From positions 434,001 to 498,000 of the forward strand of contig JAAKBF010000001.1 of assembly GCA_012656075.1 (NCBI GenBank): a stretch of 64,000 nt of DNA. The letters run 5' to 3'. Positions within the stretch are counted from its first letter, which is position 1, and every line of letters starts with the position of its first letter. The stretch comes from Phytophthora hibernalis (Eukaryota; Oomycota; Peronosporomycetes; Peronosporales; Peronosporaceae). The translations under genes and the position numbers were made by a program. Positions 34,047-45,596 of the stretch are shown here, in pieces. The notes under the pieces are model-generated. The model did not search any database. It was given only the letters and a program-made list of their open reading frames with translations, and was not told the DNA's origin.

Positions 34047-34988
34047 CTGCGCTGGGAGTGATGGTCACTGCGTCTTTGAAGCTAATATTGAAAGTGATGT
34101 TAGCGCGCAATCGCGGCAAGTACCGTTGATTAGGGGACGCGGAGTGATCGTCTTCCTCTGCCGCCTTGTCGCTCGTTTTGACTTGGGTTCAGTATGGGAA
34201 GGACAAAAACGGGCGGATACTGAAATATTACAGTATCGTCTCAAACGCGCCAATCAGCTCCATTTCGGAATCGCGCGATTACGTCTGTCAACTGACTTGA
34301 CGTTTGTATTCAAAGCAGATTACGCCATATTCCGGCAATGCAAATGAGACTTTCGCACATTTGACTTGAGTTTTGCACCAACATGAGAAGCAGTGAGCTG
34401 CTGCTCGTGCTCACGGTGGAGCTCGTTGCCCTGCCACCAGCCATTCCTATCACATAAGACGGTGCATTGCGCACAGCCTCGTTGATTGCGAGTGCGGCTT
34501 TGGTTGACGAAAGTGTAGGTCGGATTTCTTTTCGGATTATGCCTTGCGTGCGACAAGGAGTTATGGCTCGCTTGTGAAGGTCGCCCCTGCTTACTTGCAG
34601 GTGCTCACTGAGACCTCCACCAGGAGTTCAGCTCTACCCCTCTCTTCAATCCCGAACGCGTTGCCAATCTCGCTCGCCTACCCGACCCGAGACTTGAGAC
34701 CCGCTCGCTTTTTCACCAATCGACAAAGAGGCACTCGCTGCTTTCGCTGACGTTTTGCAGGTCGCGAGTGCTGAATTTGCTGAATTTGTCGAATTGTTGC
34801 CTTTCGTTCGCGTCGTATTATTGATATTGTCCTCGGCAGAGCAAACCGGCAGCTGGAGGACGGATACATGACCGGATTCACTTGCCTGAGATCCAAGGAT
34901 ACATCGAGTGCAGCGACGCGACTTGAGCTGCACGCAGCTCAGTGCAAAAGGCAGCTCCTTTTGAGCTGCCAATATTTGCTGGACGGCA
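34047..34988. other. Intergenic region between membrane paralogs 1 and 2
   Basis: About 940 bp. It contains the promoter of paralog 1 and the 3' flank of paralog 2, both on the minus strand. Short open frames near 34540-34900 have no support. Confidence 0.4.
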
Positions 34989-37900
34989 TTAGTATTTGAC
35001 GTTTGGATCGTAGTCCAGAGCCCACGCAGCAAAAGCGAAAGCTGACGACGACACACGTCGAAGCAGGTTGTGCGACTTCTCCGTCACTGTGTAAGCACGG
35101 TTGGTACTGGGTGGTGGAGTCGAAGAAGCACGAGAATCAGCTTGTCCACGCTCCAAGTCGTCAATGTTGTAATCGTTCACTTGTGCAAATGCTGGCTCAT
35201 CAAAATCGGTGTTTTCAGGTTCGTTGCTCGCGTCCGACACGACAAGGACCAAATCTTGGTCTTGTGATGTTACCGGCAAAGCATTATTGCGTGGAGATAA
35301 CAGCGGCGTCTCTTTTGAGTCCCGATGTTTTGAAGGTGGTGGTGACGCACCAGTCGCGGGTGCAGACTCTTGCTGTGAAGTCGCAGGAGGAATGCTCTTA
35401 ATGTCGTAGTCGTTCAAAACTCGGAACGCTCGCTTGCGCTGCAGTTTCTCTTCTTCGCGTCGCGCGAGACGCTGTTCGGGTGTATCAAATACCCACATGG
35501 TTTCACCGTCGCTGCTGCCGGAGCTTTGTCGCGTTGCTCTCGGACTACGGTCATCGCCACCGTCCTCTGAACGCGGGCTATTACCAGTTTCGGGGCGACT
35601 TCTTTGGTGTTCATGCTTCTCATGACGTCGATGCTTCATGACGGAGTGTGTGAGCATGTGAAAACGTCCGAGATGTTCGAGTCGTAGTGTTTTTCGAACG
35701 CATCCAGCTTGATCTTGCTATTCAACTCGAGGATCTTTTTCTCCCGGATACTGCACAAATGAAAGTTAGACTCCGAAGAACCAGCTCGTTGGTCGTCTGA
35801 GGTGTCATCCGTGTTGTCAGAAGATATTGGCTGGTTCGGATCAGCACTGCACCCATGATTCTGTGAGTGAACTTGGGCTGAACCTCGACGCGATAGCAGC
35901 GTAGTTAAGTTGCGATGACTACGATCACGATGCAATTCGTCCAGACGTCTCTTCTCCTTATACACGCGGAGCTTCTCGATCTTCTCCATGTGCTTCTCGG
36001 CGCGCTCCACAATAACATCCCACCGCTCGCGCAATTGATCGGGCGTGTATGGTTCGAACTGCGAGTCGAAGCTATTTTGCTTAGCCATGATACCATCAAG
36101 TACTCGAATGAGCTCCCACTTTGGTCCCAGGCGTTCAACTGCAAGAACTAACACCTCGTCGTTAAAACAATCGCAGTGTTTGATTCGTTCCGTACACAGC
36201 GGACACAAGTCCTTCCACCCCCAAGTTTGGATGATGAGGTACCATGCAAAATCCTGCGCAACGCCCATGAGGGACAACCGCAAGATTGCGGAAAGCACGC
36301 CGTAGTAAATAAAATTCTTCAGAAAAGACAACTTCGCCGTGCCCAAATGTAGAAGATCGGTGCTTGTGCCAATGTAAGCAGTAACACAACCAACACTTGT
36401 AGCAGAAATGCCAGACGAAAAGAGAAGCCCTTTAAGTCTCTTCCTTCAGCTTTCGCACGGAAGTACTTGCGTCGTTGTCGGAAAATCAGCTTGAACAGTT
36501 CTTTGAATACAGCTTTACCCGCGGAAGGCAGAGTAGACGTCAGGACAGCGTACATTACCACCGACGTGAAGATCGTCATGTCTGATCCCCAAGAATCGCG
36601 CACCATAACGATGATGAAAAGCACGTAAAACGTCACGTACAGGGAGCATACCACAATGAGAGCCCGTTCACCTCTTGATAGCCTCTCGTTTCGATATGGG
36701 CAAAAGACCCACGTGAAGTAGTTCTCGTGACGCCACCACGTGTAAAATGGCTCGAATGGTCGACGAAACTTCTTCCAGCAGCATGGTCCGCACAACCTTG
36801 TCTTTGGTATCTTGCGATCCCATGGCATCGGCTGCCAGTAATCTACTTCATTCTCGGGAATGTTCTGTTCACGGGCGTAAATGCGCTCAATGTTCTTCTG
36901 GAAGCTCTCGCAGTGACGAATCATCTGGAAAACGCGTATCCCGAAAAGTGTGATAAGTAGATACGGCAAGAAGAGCAGCAGATATGCGCCACCAACTATT
37001 CCAGACGAACTGCAAGCGATCGGCATCGGGTTCACCGACATGTACGTGATGTTGAAATGTTCCCATGCAGCTTTCTTCTGCATCTTCTTCTTTTGGTTGA
37101 GATTGTAGATTTTCTCACTGGAGCTGACGCTTGTTGGAAGCTGACTTGTGTTGCAGTAGTCAGCTGTCGGATTTCGCTCCAGGTAGCACGACTGCACGAC
37201 GAAGTACATGGTCTCCTCGATGGTGTTGTCGATGTACGTACGGGGTAAATACGCGTACGTTGTGCGTAGCTTGGAACCTGCAGCGATATACTGGAAGGGT
37301 TCACCATCGGTGTAGTGCTCGTATTCATACTCATTTAGCAGTAATGCGTTGAAGTATGACGAGTTGGGGTTTGCACTCGAACTCAAGGTACTTGGGTTCG
37401 GCGTCTCGATTGTGTAGGTGAGGTGGAAGTCGACCTCTTCCAGGAAATGAAGAAATGTGTAGTCCTCTGTTACCTGGACGTTTTGCACCGTGAAGGCTTC
37501 CAGATGTAGGACCTCATTCAGTTGTAGAGAAGAGAGTGAAATCCCCAACCAAAGCAGAACCCCACTCCAATGAGCATCCACGCCCAGAATTGTGTACAAC
37601 CGCGTCGCTTGCTGTATCTGGTCCCTATGAATTTTGTCCAAACATGCGTGTGTTCCGGTAGGACTGCTCTCTCATGCACGTAGGTTACACCAGTATCCCT
37701 CTCGTCCATATCGCCGCTGACCTGCGGATTGACTATTATACTTCCTGGATCAATCTGAATGTTGGGTTCGTGGCCGACAGATCTGCAGTAAGCGATGTAC
37801 GCGTCCAACAGCTCCGTGTCCAGCTCCTTATCATCACCACCTCCTCCTCCGTCATCAGGGTGGTCTCCACTGTCTTCGGTCGGTATTACACTATGGACCT

Positions 37901-38263
37901 CCCCGACCCCGACGGTCTCACCTGGGAGAACAAAGACGAACCGGTATCTCCACTGTTCCCAACCAAACTGTTTCTTCCAGTCGATGATCCTCGTCGGAAG
38001 GTGTCGAGATGCACCGGCTGGTCTGTATCGGCCATCCTCGTCAGATCTTCAAACAACGCACTGTTCTCAGCCGACAGTGCAGTTTCCGACGCCACTCTCC
38101 GTCGCACTCCATCGATCGTCAGTTTTTCACACTCGGTGCTCGTGTACCCACGTCTCCTTTTTCTTCGGTTGCCTCTGTCACCGGTTGTACCGGTGTCCAC
38201 ACTCCTCCGACTTAAGGGAAGACCATCAAACTCGTCATTTTGCTGACTCGTCCTCGATTCCAT
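34989..38263 (-). CDS. Multipass membrane protein with SANT/Myb-like region (paralog 2)
   Basis: Same architecture as the flanking paralogs: Arg-rich N-terminus, TM1, lumenal domain (NPNSSYFNALLLNEYEYEHY), several helices, the CPLC...HCDC cluster, ERLGPKWELIRVLDG...PDQLRERWDV, and a tail with MWVFDTPEQRLARREEEK. The ATG at 38261-38263 is preferred; further upstream the frame has only a TTG. The frame is interrupted four times, each by loss of one base: the G4 run at 37901-37904, the C4 run at 37560-37563, near 36321-36327 (SCLF to FLKNF), and near 35659-35664 (SDVF to HMLTHSV). Adding four bases makes 3279 nt, 1092 aa. I therefore treat it as one gene with sequence errors, not as five pieces. 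If the losses are real it is a pseudogene. Confidence 0.7.
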
Positions 38264-39197
38264 TAGTCCTTCATGTGTCCGTGCACAATTCGAGAATGGA
38301 CTGATGGTGGCGGATAGATAGCATGTCCCGGCGGATAGAGCCAATCATGGGTCTCAAAGTGCATCACGTCTCAAGCGGGGACGTCATCTTGTTTGCTTGC
38401 TGACTGGTCTTGAACAATGGCGCTTGAATTTTCGGTTTGTATACAGTGTATACTATACACTGACGTGAATTTCAATAAGTTGGAATCCAGAACATTTGAC
38501 GAACTTTTCGCGGTACAGTAATCGTTGTCCAGCGTCCATGGCGTCGGAGCGGAAGTGGCATTCGACGGAATAGCTCGGTAACGACATGTCCGTGAGTTGA
38601 CGCTGCTTGGATCGATAGTCCTAGTGCTTGACGTACTCAGTCAACCGAAGGAGGAGCTTGCGAGCGCTAATATTTTCCACGCTCAAGTAAATCTACATCT
38701 TCGCTTTTTTCAAGCAGTTTAGCCTGTCTGTTGGCAATTCAGTAGCAAGACAACGACAATAAAGGATATGCACGCACTGGCAATGTCCGTAGTGACGTGT
38801 GAACCAGTGGCTATTGTTTCCATGCAAAACAAGCGAACCCATCCAAAGTGCGCTGCTCAGTGATCACGCCGCCCGGGGTTGTCACATCGGTCCCCGCATC
38901 ATACCGGTACGGCAGCGCACAACCACAAACATCCGTCGGTCGGATCCATATCATACTTGAACGGCAGCACCATGCTGCCATGAAGTTTTCACTGCTGCGG
39001 CAATGGAACTCGTCCAGCAGAGCAGAGCTCACTTGAATCGACGCGTTCAATTAAATCTGGCCGCATAATCATTCTCGCTGTCCGATCATTGGCTGAAGTT
39101 TTCAAACACCGTCTCTGATTGGCTGCCAAATCCTTTGTTTACTACACCAACTAAGCAGTAACGCTGCGTCAGGTCGTCATTTCCAATCTCGCGCCCC
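38264..39197. promoter_or_regulatory. Divergent promoter region of paralogs 2 and 3
   Basis: A 934-bp head-to-head spacer between the leftward paralog 2 and rightward paralog 3. It should drive both. A perfect odd-centre palindrome lies at 38444-38462. No coding region is supported; short frames at 38811-39050 overlap on both strands and lack resemblance to anything. Confidence 0.5.
38444..38462. promoter_or_regulatory. Perfect 19-bp palindrome (9-bp arms, 1-nt centre)
   Basis: CAGTGTATA, C, TATACACTG. It is a candidate dimeric factor site about 180 bp upstream of the paralog 2 start and 735 bp upstream of paralog 3. The function is inferred from position only. Confidence 0.4.
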
Positions 39198-42100
39198 ATG
39201 GCGCAACGTCAAGCCCCGCCATTCCTCGGGGCGGACGAGTTTGACGCGCTGCCAGTGAGTCAGCGCAGTCTCGGGGACATCCCAACCAGCGACAGAGGCA
39301 GTCGACGCCGCAGACGACGTCGAGACACAAACGCAGAGCCGGAGACGCTCTCCAGCGGCGAGTTCCGACGTCGAGCAGCTTCGGAATCCATCGCCCCGGA
39401 CAATGGGAAGAAAGAGAACTGCGAACTGTTCGAAGACTTGACACGACTAGCGGACAAGAACGAGCCTGTGGCCTTCGACACGTTCCGTCAGAGCTCCACA
39501 AGACGCAACAGTCGAGTCGGTGACGCTGAGGACGAAGAGAAAGAGGCTGTGGAGGAAGAGGGAGGACAGGAGACTCTGGACACGGAACTACTGGAAGCCT
39601 ACCTTGCTTACTGCAAGTCTATCGGCCACGAGCCTAATATTAAAATTACCATAGAGACTGACAGGGATGAAGCAGAAGACGGACCAAGTGCCGACATAGC
39701 GGGGTTTGTCTCCGAACGAGCGGTGCTACCGGAGCAACGTCACTTTTGGACGGATTTTATAGGGACCAGATACAGCAAGCGACGAGGTTGCGTGCAGTTC
39801 TGGACGTGGCTGATGATTGGAGTCGGGATCGTGCTCTGGTTGGGTATCTCCCTCTCGTCGCTGCAGCTCAATGAGGTGCTGCACTTGGACGCCTTCACGG
39901 TGCAGAACGTTGAGGTTACGCAGGACTACACGTTCCTGCATTTCCTGGAGGAGGTAGACTTCCACCTCACGTACACGATTCAGACGCCGATCCCAGGTGC
40001 CAACGCCAACCCAAACTCTTCGTACTTCAATGCGCTGTTGCTTAATGAGGAAGAGTACGAAAACTATGTGGAAGGGAGCCTTACGAGTACGTCGAAGAGG
40101 GATCGACACTGCGGACAACGTACGCTTATTTACCGCGTACTTACATCGACAACACCATCAAGGAGGAAATGTACTTTGTCATTCAGCCATGTTACCTCGA
40201 ACGGGACCCGACAGCCGACTATTGCCAGACTTCGCAATTGCCATCGAGTGTGAACTCCGACGAGAAAATCTACGACCTGGACAAAGAGGACAAGATGAGC
40301 GAGAAGGCTGTGTGGCAACACTTCAACGTGACGTATATTTCGGTGAACCCGATGCCAGTCGCCTGTAGCTCATCTGGAATAGTCGGTGGCGCATATCTGC
40401 TGCTCTTCTTGCCGTATCTACTGATCACACTTTTCGGGCTACGCATTTTCAGATGATTCGTCACTGCGAGAGCTTCCAGAAGAACATTGAGCGCATTTAC
40501 GCCCGGGAGCTGGACGTACCCGAGAATGAGGTGGACTACTGGCAGCCCATGCCTTGGGATCGCAAGGTACCGAAGACCAAGTTGTGCGGACCATGCTGCT
40601 GGAAGAAGTTCCGTCGGCCGTTCGAGCCGTTCTACACGTGGTGGCGTCACGAGAACTACTTCACGTGGGTCTTTTGCCCGTACCGGAATGAACAGCTCTC
40701 ACGTGGCGAGCGGGCATTGATCGTCGTGTGCTCATTGTACATCACATTTTACGTGTTGTTCATCATTGTTATGCTGCGCGATTCTTGGGGAACAGATATC
40801 ACAATCTTCACGTCAGTAGTGCTGTACGCGATCTTAGTGGCAATCCTGCCTTCCGCCGGCAAGGCAATTTTCAAGGAGCTATTCAAGCTCATCTTTCGAC
40901 AGCGACGGAAGTATTTTCGCGCGAAGGCTGCGGGTGGCGATCTCAGCGGGTTTTCATTCCGGTTGGCGTTCATCTTGCAGGTGCTCGTGGTTGTACTGCT
41001 CACCTTGGCACAGGCACCAATCTTCTACATTTGGGCGTACCGCAGTTGCCTCTTTCTCCAGCAATTTATTTACTTTGGCGTGCTGGCAGCGATCGCGCGG
41101 ATGTCCCTTATGGGGCTTGTTCAAGACTTCGCGTGGTACCTCATTATCAAGACGTGGGGTTGGAAGGACCTGTGTCCTTACTGCACAGAGCGCATCAAGC
41201 ACTGCGATTGCTTCAACGACGAGGTGCTGGTGCTGGCAATTACACACGTTGGACCGAAGTGGGAGCTTATTCGAGTTCTCGATGGGTTACTTGCGAAGCA
41301 AAATCTCTACGCAGCACAGTTTGAGCTCTATACGGCTGAGCAGCTACGTGAGCGCTGGGAAGTCATTGTAGAGCGCGCCGAAAAGCACATGGAGGAGGTT
41401 GAGAAGCTTCGTGCTTACCAGGAGAAGAAGCGTCAAGAAGCGCTACGCCACGACCGCATTCGCCGCAGTTTTACAAGCTTCATTTCGTTCCATGGCACTG
41501 CCCAAGCAGTTCACCCGAACTCCGAGAACGTTACGAGAGGTGACGGTGATACCACGAAAGATCGTAAGCTCTTTCATGAGAGCAGCACGAGTGATCACGA
41601 AGAGGATGATGATACATCTGCCGATGAAAAGCACATGTGCAACCTTCGCGAGAAGAAGATTCTGGCACTGAACAGCAAAATTAAGCTGGATGAGTTCGAG
41701 AAGCACTACGACTCCAACATCTCCGATGTCTTCCACGCACTCGCTCGCTCCGTCACGAAGCGACGAAAACATGATAAGCACGATCACACCGAAAATGAAG
41801 GCAATCAAGATGACCGCCGATCGAGTCTCGCTACTCGCCAAAGCAGCAGCGGATCGAGCAGTAGCGACGGCGAGACCATGTGGGTATTTGACACCCCTGG
41901 ACAGCGACTGGAACGCCGCGAGGAGGAGAGACTGCAGCGTAAGCGGGCGTTCCGTGTGTTGAAGGACTACAACATCGAGAGCGTGGCTTCCTCATCCGAG
42001 CCATCCATCCCTGCATCCTCAACGCTGTCACCAGGGCCTTCGCATTTGCCAACACGACAGCTAGGACGACAAGAGTCGAGGCAAGTACCGCTGCTCTCGA

Positions 42101-42444
42101 CGCGCAAGAAGCCAACCGCTCCTCGGGACGAAGACCTGGTGGTCCTCATGCCTGAGAAGAACGGAAAGAGCGACAAGAGCGGCAAGAACAAGGACAACCT
42201 CGATGCGGTGGCGAACGTGAGAGTGGAGGATGACTACGACGATGAAGAAGACAGCGACTTTCCGAGCGACTTGGAGCGCGGTCAGTCGCGCTCTGCTTCA
42301 TCGTCGCAAGCAGCAGGTAGTGGCAACCGGGTCTACGCCGTCACGCAGCGACCCAAGACGCTTCTCCGCCAAATGTCAACGTCCGCGTCAGCAATAGCAG
42401 GGTGGGCTCTAGCCTACGACCCCAAGGCCGCCAAGGATCTGTAA
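39198..42444 (+). CDS. Multipass membrane protein with SANT/Myb-like region (paralog 3)
   Basis: Third member, divergently transcribed from paralog 2. ATG at 39198. N-terminus is Arg-rich with LFEDLTRLADKNEPVAFDTF, which aligns with LFEDLTRMADTDQPVHLDTF in paralog 2. TM1 is WTWLMIGVGIVLWLGISL, followed by the lumenal domain, helices and PSAGKAIFKELFKLIFRQRR. The cytosolic segment has CPYC...HCDCF, then ITHVGPKWELIRVLDG and AEQLRERWEV. The tail carries MWVFDTPGQRLERREEER. Two one-base losses break the frame: GGG at 40074-40076, and after TTTT near 40446-40450 (RIF to MIRHCESF). Adding both gives 3249 nt, 1082 aa. The gene is otherwise intact, so sequence error is more likely than decay. The three copies share an old duplication history. 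Confidence 0.75.
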
Positions 42445-42618
42445 ATAATATTTCAAACTGCATTGCGGAGACCAAAACGGCAAGTGCAACATGTACCCTC
42501 TCAAACCTGCTACGTTAGGTATCAACAGCAGTATTCACCATCATTCATACCCCTATTCGTTTAACAAACCCCGCCAATCGCAGCTCACCTGACACGTGCA
42601 GCATCCCTAACTCCGTAA

Positions 42619-42656
42619 TTTACGCGTAAACTACGTTCCAATCCGTGTAAACTACG
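42619..42656. promoter_or_regulatory. Palindrome plus direct repeats upstream of NFS1
   Basis: TTTACGCGTAAA at 42619-42630 is a perfect 12-bp palindrome. GTAAACTACG occurs twice, at 42626-42635 and 42647-42656, starting 21 bp apart (two helical turns), 53 bp before the NFS1 ATG. Candidate factor sites; no factor is known to me. Confidence 0.35.
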
Positions 42657-42708
42657 CATTCATCCCCTGTGGCTCACAGAAGAAGTCGCTCGGCGCATCA
42701 CTACACTA

Positions 42709-44133
42709 ATGATGCAGGCGCTGCGCTCATCCTTGACGAGCTCCGCGCGCGGCCTACGCATGCGCGCGCAAGCTACAAAGTCCACGCGCGGATTCGCCTC
42801 GGACAAGCGCTACACGCCCGTGAACGAAGTGCCCGCCAGCGTGCTGCAGAACGTCAACTCGGCCACGATCTTCTCGCCGGGCTTCGCGGTGCGCGGCGAA
42901 CTCGCGCCCGTGACGGGCGCCAAGCCCGCGTACCTGGACGTGCAGGCCACGTCACCCACGGACCCGCGCGTGCTGGACGCCATGCTGCCGTACATGACGC
43001 ACGCGTACGGCAACCCGCACTCGACGACGCACGAGTTCGGCTGGGACGCCGACAAGGCCGTGGAGAGCGGACGCGAGAGCGTGGCGCAGCTCATCGGCGC
43101 CAATGCCAAGGAGATCATCTTCACATCTGGTGCCACTGAGAGCAACAACGCCATACTGAAGGGCATTGCCCACTTCTCCAAGGCCAAGAAGAAGCACATC
43201 ATCACGACGCAGATCGAGCACAAGTGCGTGCTGGACTCGTGCCGCGTGCTCGAGACCGAGGGCTTTGACGTCACTTACCTGCCCGTGGGCACCAACGGCC
43301 TCGTGGACCTGGAGCAGCTCAAACAGGCCATCCGCCCCGACACGGCGCTCGTGTCCATCATCGCCGTGCACAACGAGATCGGCGTGCTGCAGCCGCTCAA
43401 GGAGATTGGCCGCATCTGTCGCGACCACAAGGTCTTCTTCCACACAGACGCGGCGCAGATGCTGGGCAAGCTGCCGATCGACGTCAACGAGATGAACATC
43501 GACGTCATGTCCATGTCGGGCCACAAGGTCTATGGTCCTAAGGGCATCGGCGCCATGTACGTGCGTCGTCGCCCGCGCGTGCGTCTCGAGCCTATTATGT
43601 CCGGCGGCGGACAGGAGCGCGGTCTGCGCAGTGGTACTCTGGCGGCGCCGCTCGTTGTGGGCTTTGGAAAGGCCTGCGAGGTCGCCGCGCAGGAGATGGA
43701 GAACGACCACCGGTGGGTCAGCTACCTGTCGGACAAGCTCTACCACGGCATCACGGACCGCATCGAGCACGTCGTGCTTAACGGCGACTTGGAGCAGCGC
43801 TACCCGGGCAACCTGAACCTGTCGTTCGCGTACGTGGAGGGTGAGAGTCTGCTCATGGCGCTCAAGAACATCGCCGTGTCCTCTGGCAGCGCGTGCACGA
43901 GTGCGTCGCTGGAGCCGTCTTACGTGCTCCGCGCCATCGGCGTGGGTGAGGACCTGGCACACACGTCCATCCGCTTTGGCATCGGCCGCTTCACGACCGA
44001 GGAGGAGATCGACTACGCCGTGGACCTGTGCGTCAAGCACGTGACGCGTCTGCGCGAGATGAGCCCGTTGTGGGAAATGGTGCAGGAGGGCATCGACCCC
44101 AACACGATCCAGTGGAGCCAGGACGCGCACTAA
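42709..44133 (+). CDS. NFS1: Cysteine desulfurase, mitochondrial
   Basis: PLP enzyme that takes sulfur from cysteine for Fe-S cluster assembly in the mitochondrial matrix, with ISD11 and the ISCU scaffold. A 474-aa intronless frame. Residues 1-30 (RSSLTSSARGLRMRAQ) form an Arg/Ser-rich amphipathic presequence without acidic residues, as expected for a mitochondrial precursor. Signatures: GNPHSTTHEFG, TSGATESNN, HTDAAQ (cofactor), the PLP lysine Lys273 in SGHKVYGPKG, and the sulfur-carrying Cys396 in SSGSACTSASLEPS, all intact. The end MVQEGIDPNTIQWSQ is the typical eukaryotic NFS1 terminus. Two adjacent ATGs (42709 and 42712) are possible starts. A long antisense frame here is only a shadow of the GC-rich third positions. 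Confidence 0.96.
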   Translation: MMQALRSSLTSSARGLRMRAQATKSTRGFASDKRYTPVNEVPASVLQNVNSATIFSPGFAVRGELAPVTGAKPAYLDVQATSPTDPRVLDAMLPYMTHAYGNPHSTTHEFGWDADKAVESGRESVAQLIGANAKEIIFTSGATESNNAILKGIAHFSKAKKKHIITTQIEHKCVLDSCRVLETEGFDVTYLPVGTNGLVDLEQLKQAIRPDTALVSIIAVHNEIGVLQPLKEIGRICRDHKVFFHTDAAQMLGKLPIDVNEMNIDVMSMSGHKVYGPKGIGAMYVRRRPRVRLEPIMSGGGQERGLRSGTLAAPLVVGFGKACEVAAQEMENDHRWVSYLSDKLYHGITDRIEHVVLNGDLEQRYPGNLNLSFAYVEGESLLMALKNIAVSSGSACTSASLEPSYVLRAIGVGEDLAHTSIRFGIGRFTTEEEIDYAVDLCVKHVTRLREMSPLWEMVQEGIDPNTIQWSQDAH

Positions 44134-44418
44134 ACAGGCGAGCACAGCAGAGATAGCTGATGGTAGCGGAGCTTGAACCGGCAACGCGGAGGACAGATAC
44201 ATCGATCTAACAACATTTTGCTACATGTCGTTGTCTTTTGCTTACCGGTACTTACGGCAGTCGGATATTCAATTTGCTCTCAACCTGAAAGGTGACAAAA
44301 CTAACGCAGTTGAATGGGTTTCTCGAGTGGTATTCCGACTAAAGTTTGCTCACGTCACTCGACTGCTATTCTACGACACTTGTAACATGAATGAGGAATT
44401 GGTGTTATTTGAAAGGGC

Positions 44419-45596
44419 CTACACGGTACGTTCCGAGTCGGAGGAGGATGCGAACGAGTAGTCCGTACCTGAGTGCAAGGCGTACTGCGAGTTGGTGCCG
44501 GCGATTTGTGCGCGCGCGGCGTCTACTGTGTTGATGTCGAAAGCCTCCTTGATGCACAATGGGCAAAAGGACGTCTTGCGCTCCTCGAACGTCATCTCAA
44601 GTGTCACGAAGTTCAGGCGCTTCTTGACGCGGCACGTGCCGCACACGAGCTGGTGGCAGAGCTTGCACGAGTCACGAGACCGGCCAAACTTGCCAAAAAC
44701 TTAGAGCTGATGGGGATGCCGCAGTTGACGCAGTCGCCCTCACCGATCGGAGCACCGCGTTGCTTGTCCGTGGCGTAGCGGCGGTGCATGAGCCACGTGA
44801 GCTTCTTCATCTCACCGCAGTGAGCAAACCTCATTGAGGTGAAGAACTTCATGGCCGACGCCGTGACCAGGAACGAATCGATGTTGGAACAGGTGGCGAC
44901 GACACCGGAAGCGTACATCTCAATGCACTGGTCGTGCTCCTGGCGGTACAGGAAGAAGACGTTGACACTGGAACGCACGCGGCCCGGCAACTCGGGCGTC
45001 TGTGGGAAACCGATCGAGTACATGATCCGGTAGCCGACACGGTCTCCGTTCGCGAGGTGTGTGAAACCGGTGGCCTCCATGAACACGAAGTCGCGCTTGT
45101 TCGAGTGCAGTGGCAGGTCCAGCTCCTGCCACTTCAGAGCGAGCGTCTGCAGCGGTTCCTCGATCGTGGGTTCCACAACAGTAGCCAGTACTGCAGCACC
45201 CGTAAGGTCATCCACATACGTTGCGTTGAAGCACATGTCCTCGGACGTCGTGCTCACGGTGCCGAAAGCAACGTCGTCCAGGTTACCCTGCATGGTGCCG
45301 ACGCAAAGCGACACGGGCGTGCTAGCTTGCTCGGACGCCTCATTCATCATGGAGAAGTTGCCATCGGTCGTAGTGCGAACCTCCCGCTCCAGATACAGTC
45401 GCATGTTGTCTCTCGTCTTGAGCGGCTTCCAGCGACGCTCGTCCACCTGACGTTCATTGTCCTTGAGGTACGTCTCGTACGACTGCAGACATTCGCCAAG
45501 GAACGCGTCCGCCGTCTTCTGGAGCTGCACCTTGTCACCAGACGACAGCTCCATGGACGGGAACGGGTTCATCACGAAGCGCTTCTTGCCTACCAT
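44419..45596 (-). CDS. START-type domain protein with FYVE-like zinc finger
   Basis: ATG at 45594-45596 (MVGKKRF). The first 280 residues resemble the START-like lipid-binding fold of oomycete FYVE/START proteins: the WKPLKTRDNMRLYLEREV block, GTMQGNLDDVAFG, NVFFLYRQ and the terminal helix FLVTASAMKFF. A Cys-rich finger follows: CVNCG, then CKLC, CGTC and FCPLC in pairs of the C-x2-C type, eight cysteines, but without the RR/KHHCR core of true FYVE domains. The finger is in another frame. One base is missing around 44694-44704 and restoring it gives 392 aa, with the stop at 44419-44421. Such proteins bind lipids and endosomal membranes; the exact lipid is unknown. Confidence 0.75.

Noticed and set aside
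34989..38344. Reading paralog 2 as five small genes
   Set aside because: All pieces align in order with the paralogs, and each boundary is a single missing base.
40453..42444. Reading the second half of paralog 3 as a separate gene starting with MIRHCESF
   Set aside because: The same residues lie in mid-protein in both paralogs; only a one-base loss creates the apparent start.
30268..42444. Calling the membrane family polycystin channels
   Set aside because: Topology and one helix pair are reminiscent, but no polycystin signature (TOP domain motifs, pore) could be recognised by eye.
42952..44202. A 416-codon open frame antisense to NFS1
   Set aside because: It is a shadow of the GC-rich third positions of NFS1. 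It has an Arg/Val/Leu/His composition typical of antisense frames and no family resemblance.
44225..44461. Short plus-strand frame between NFS1 and the START gene
   Set aside because: It overlaps the 3' end of the minus-strand gene, and composition and length do not support a protein.
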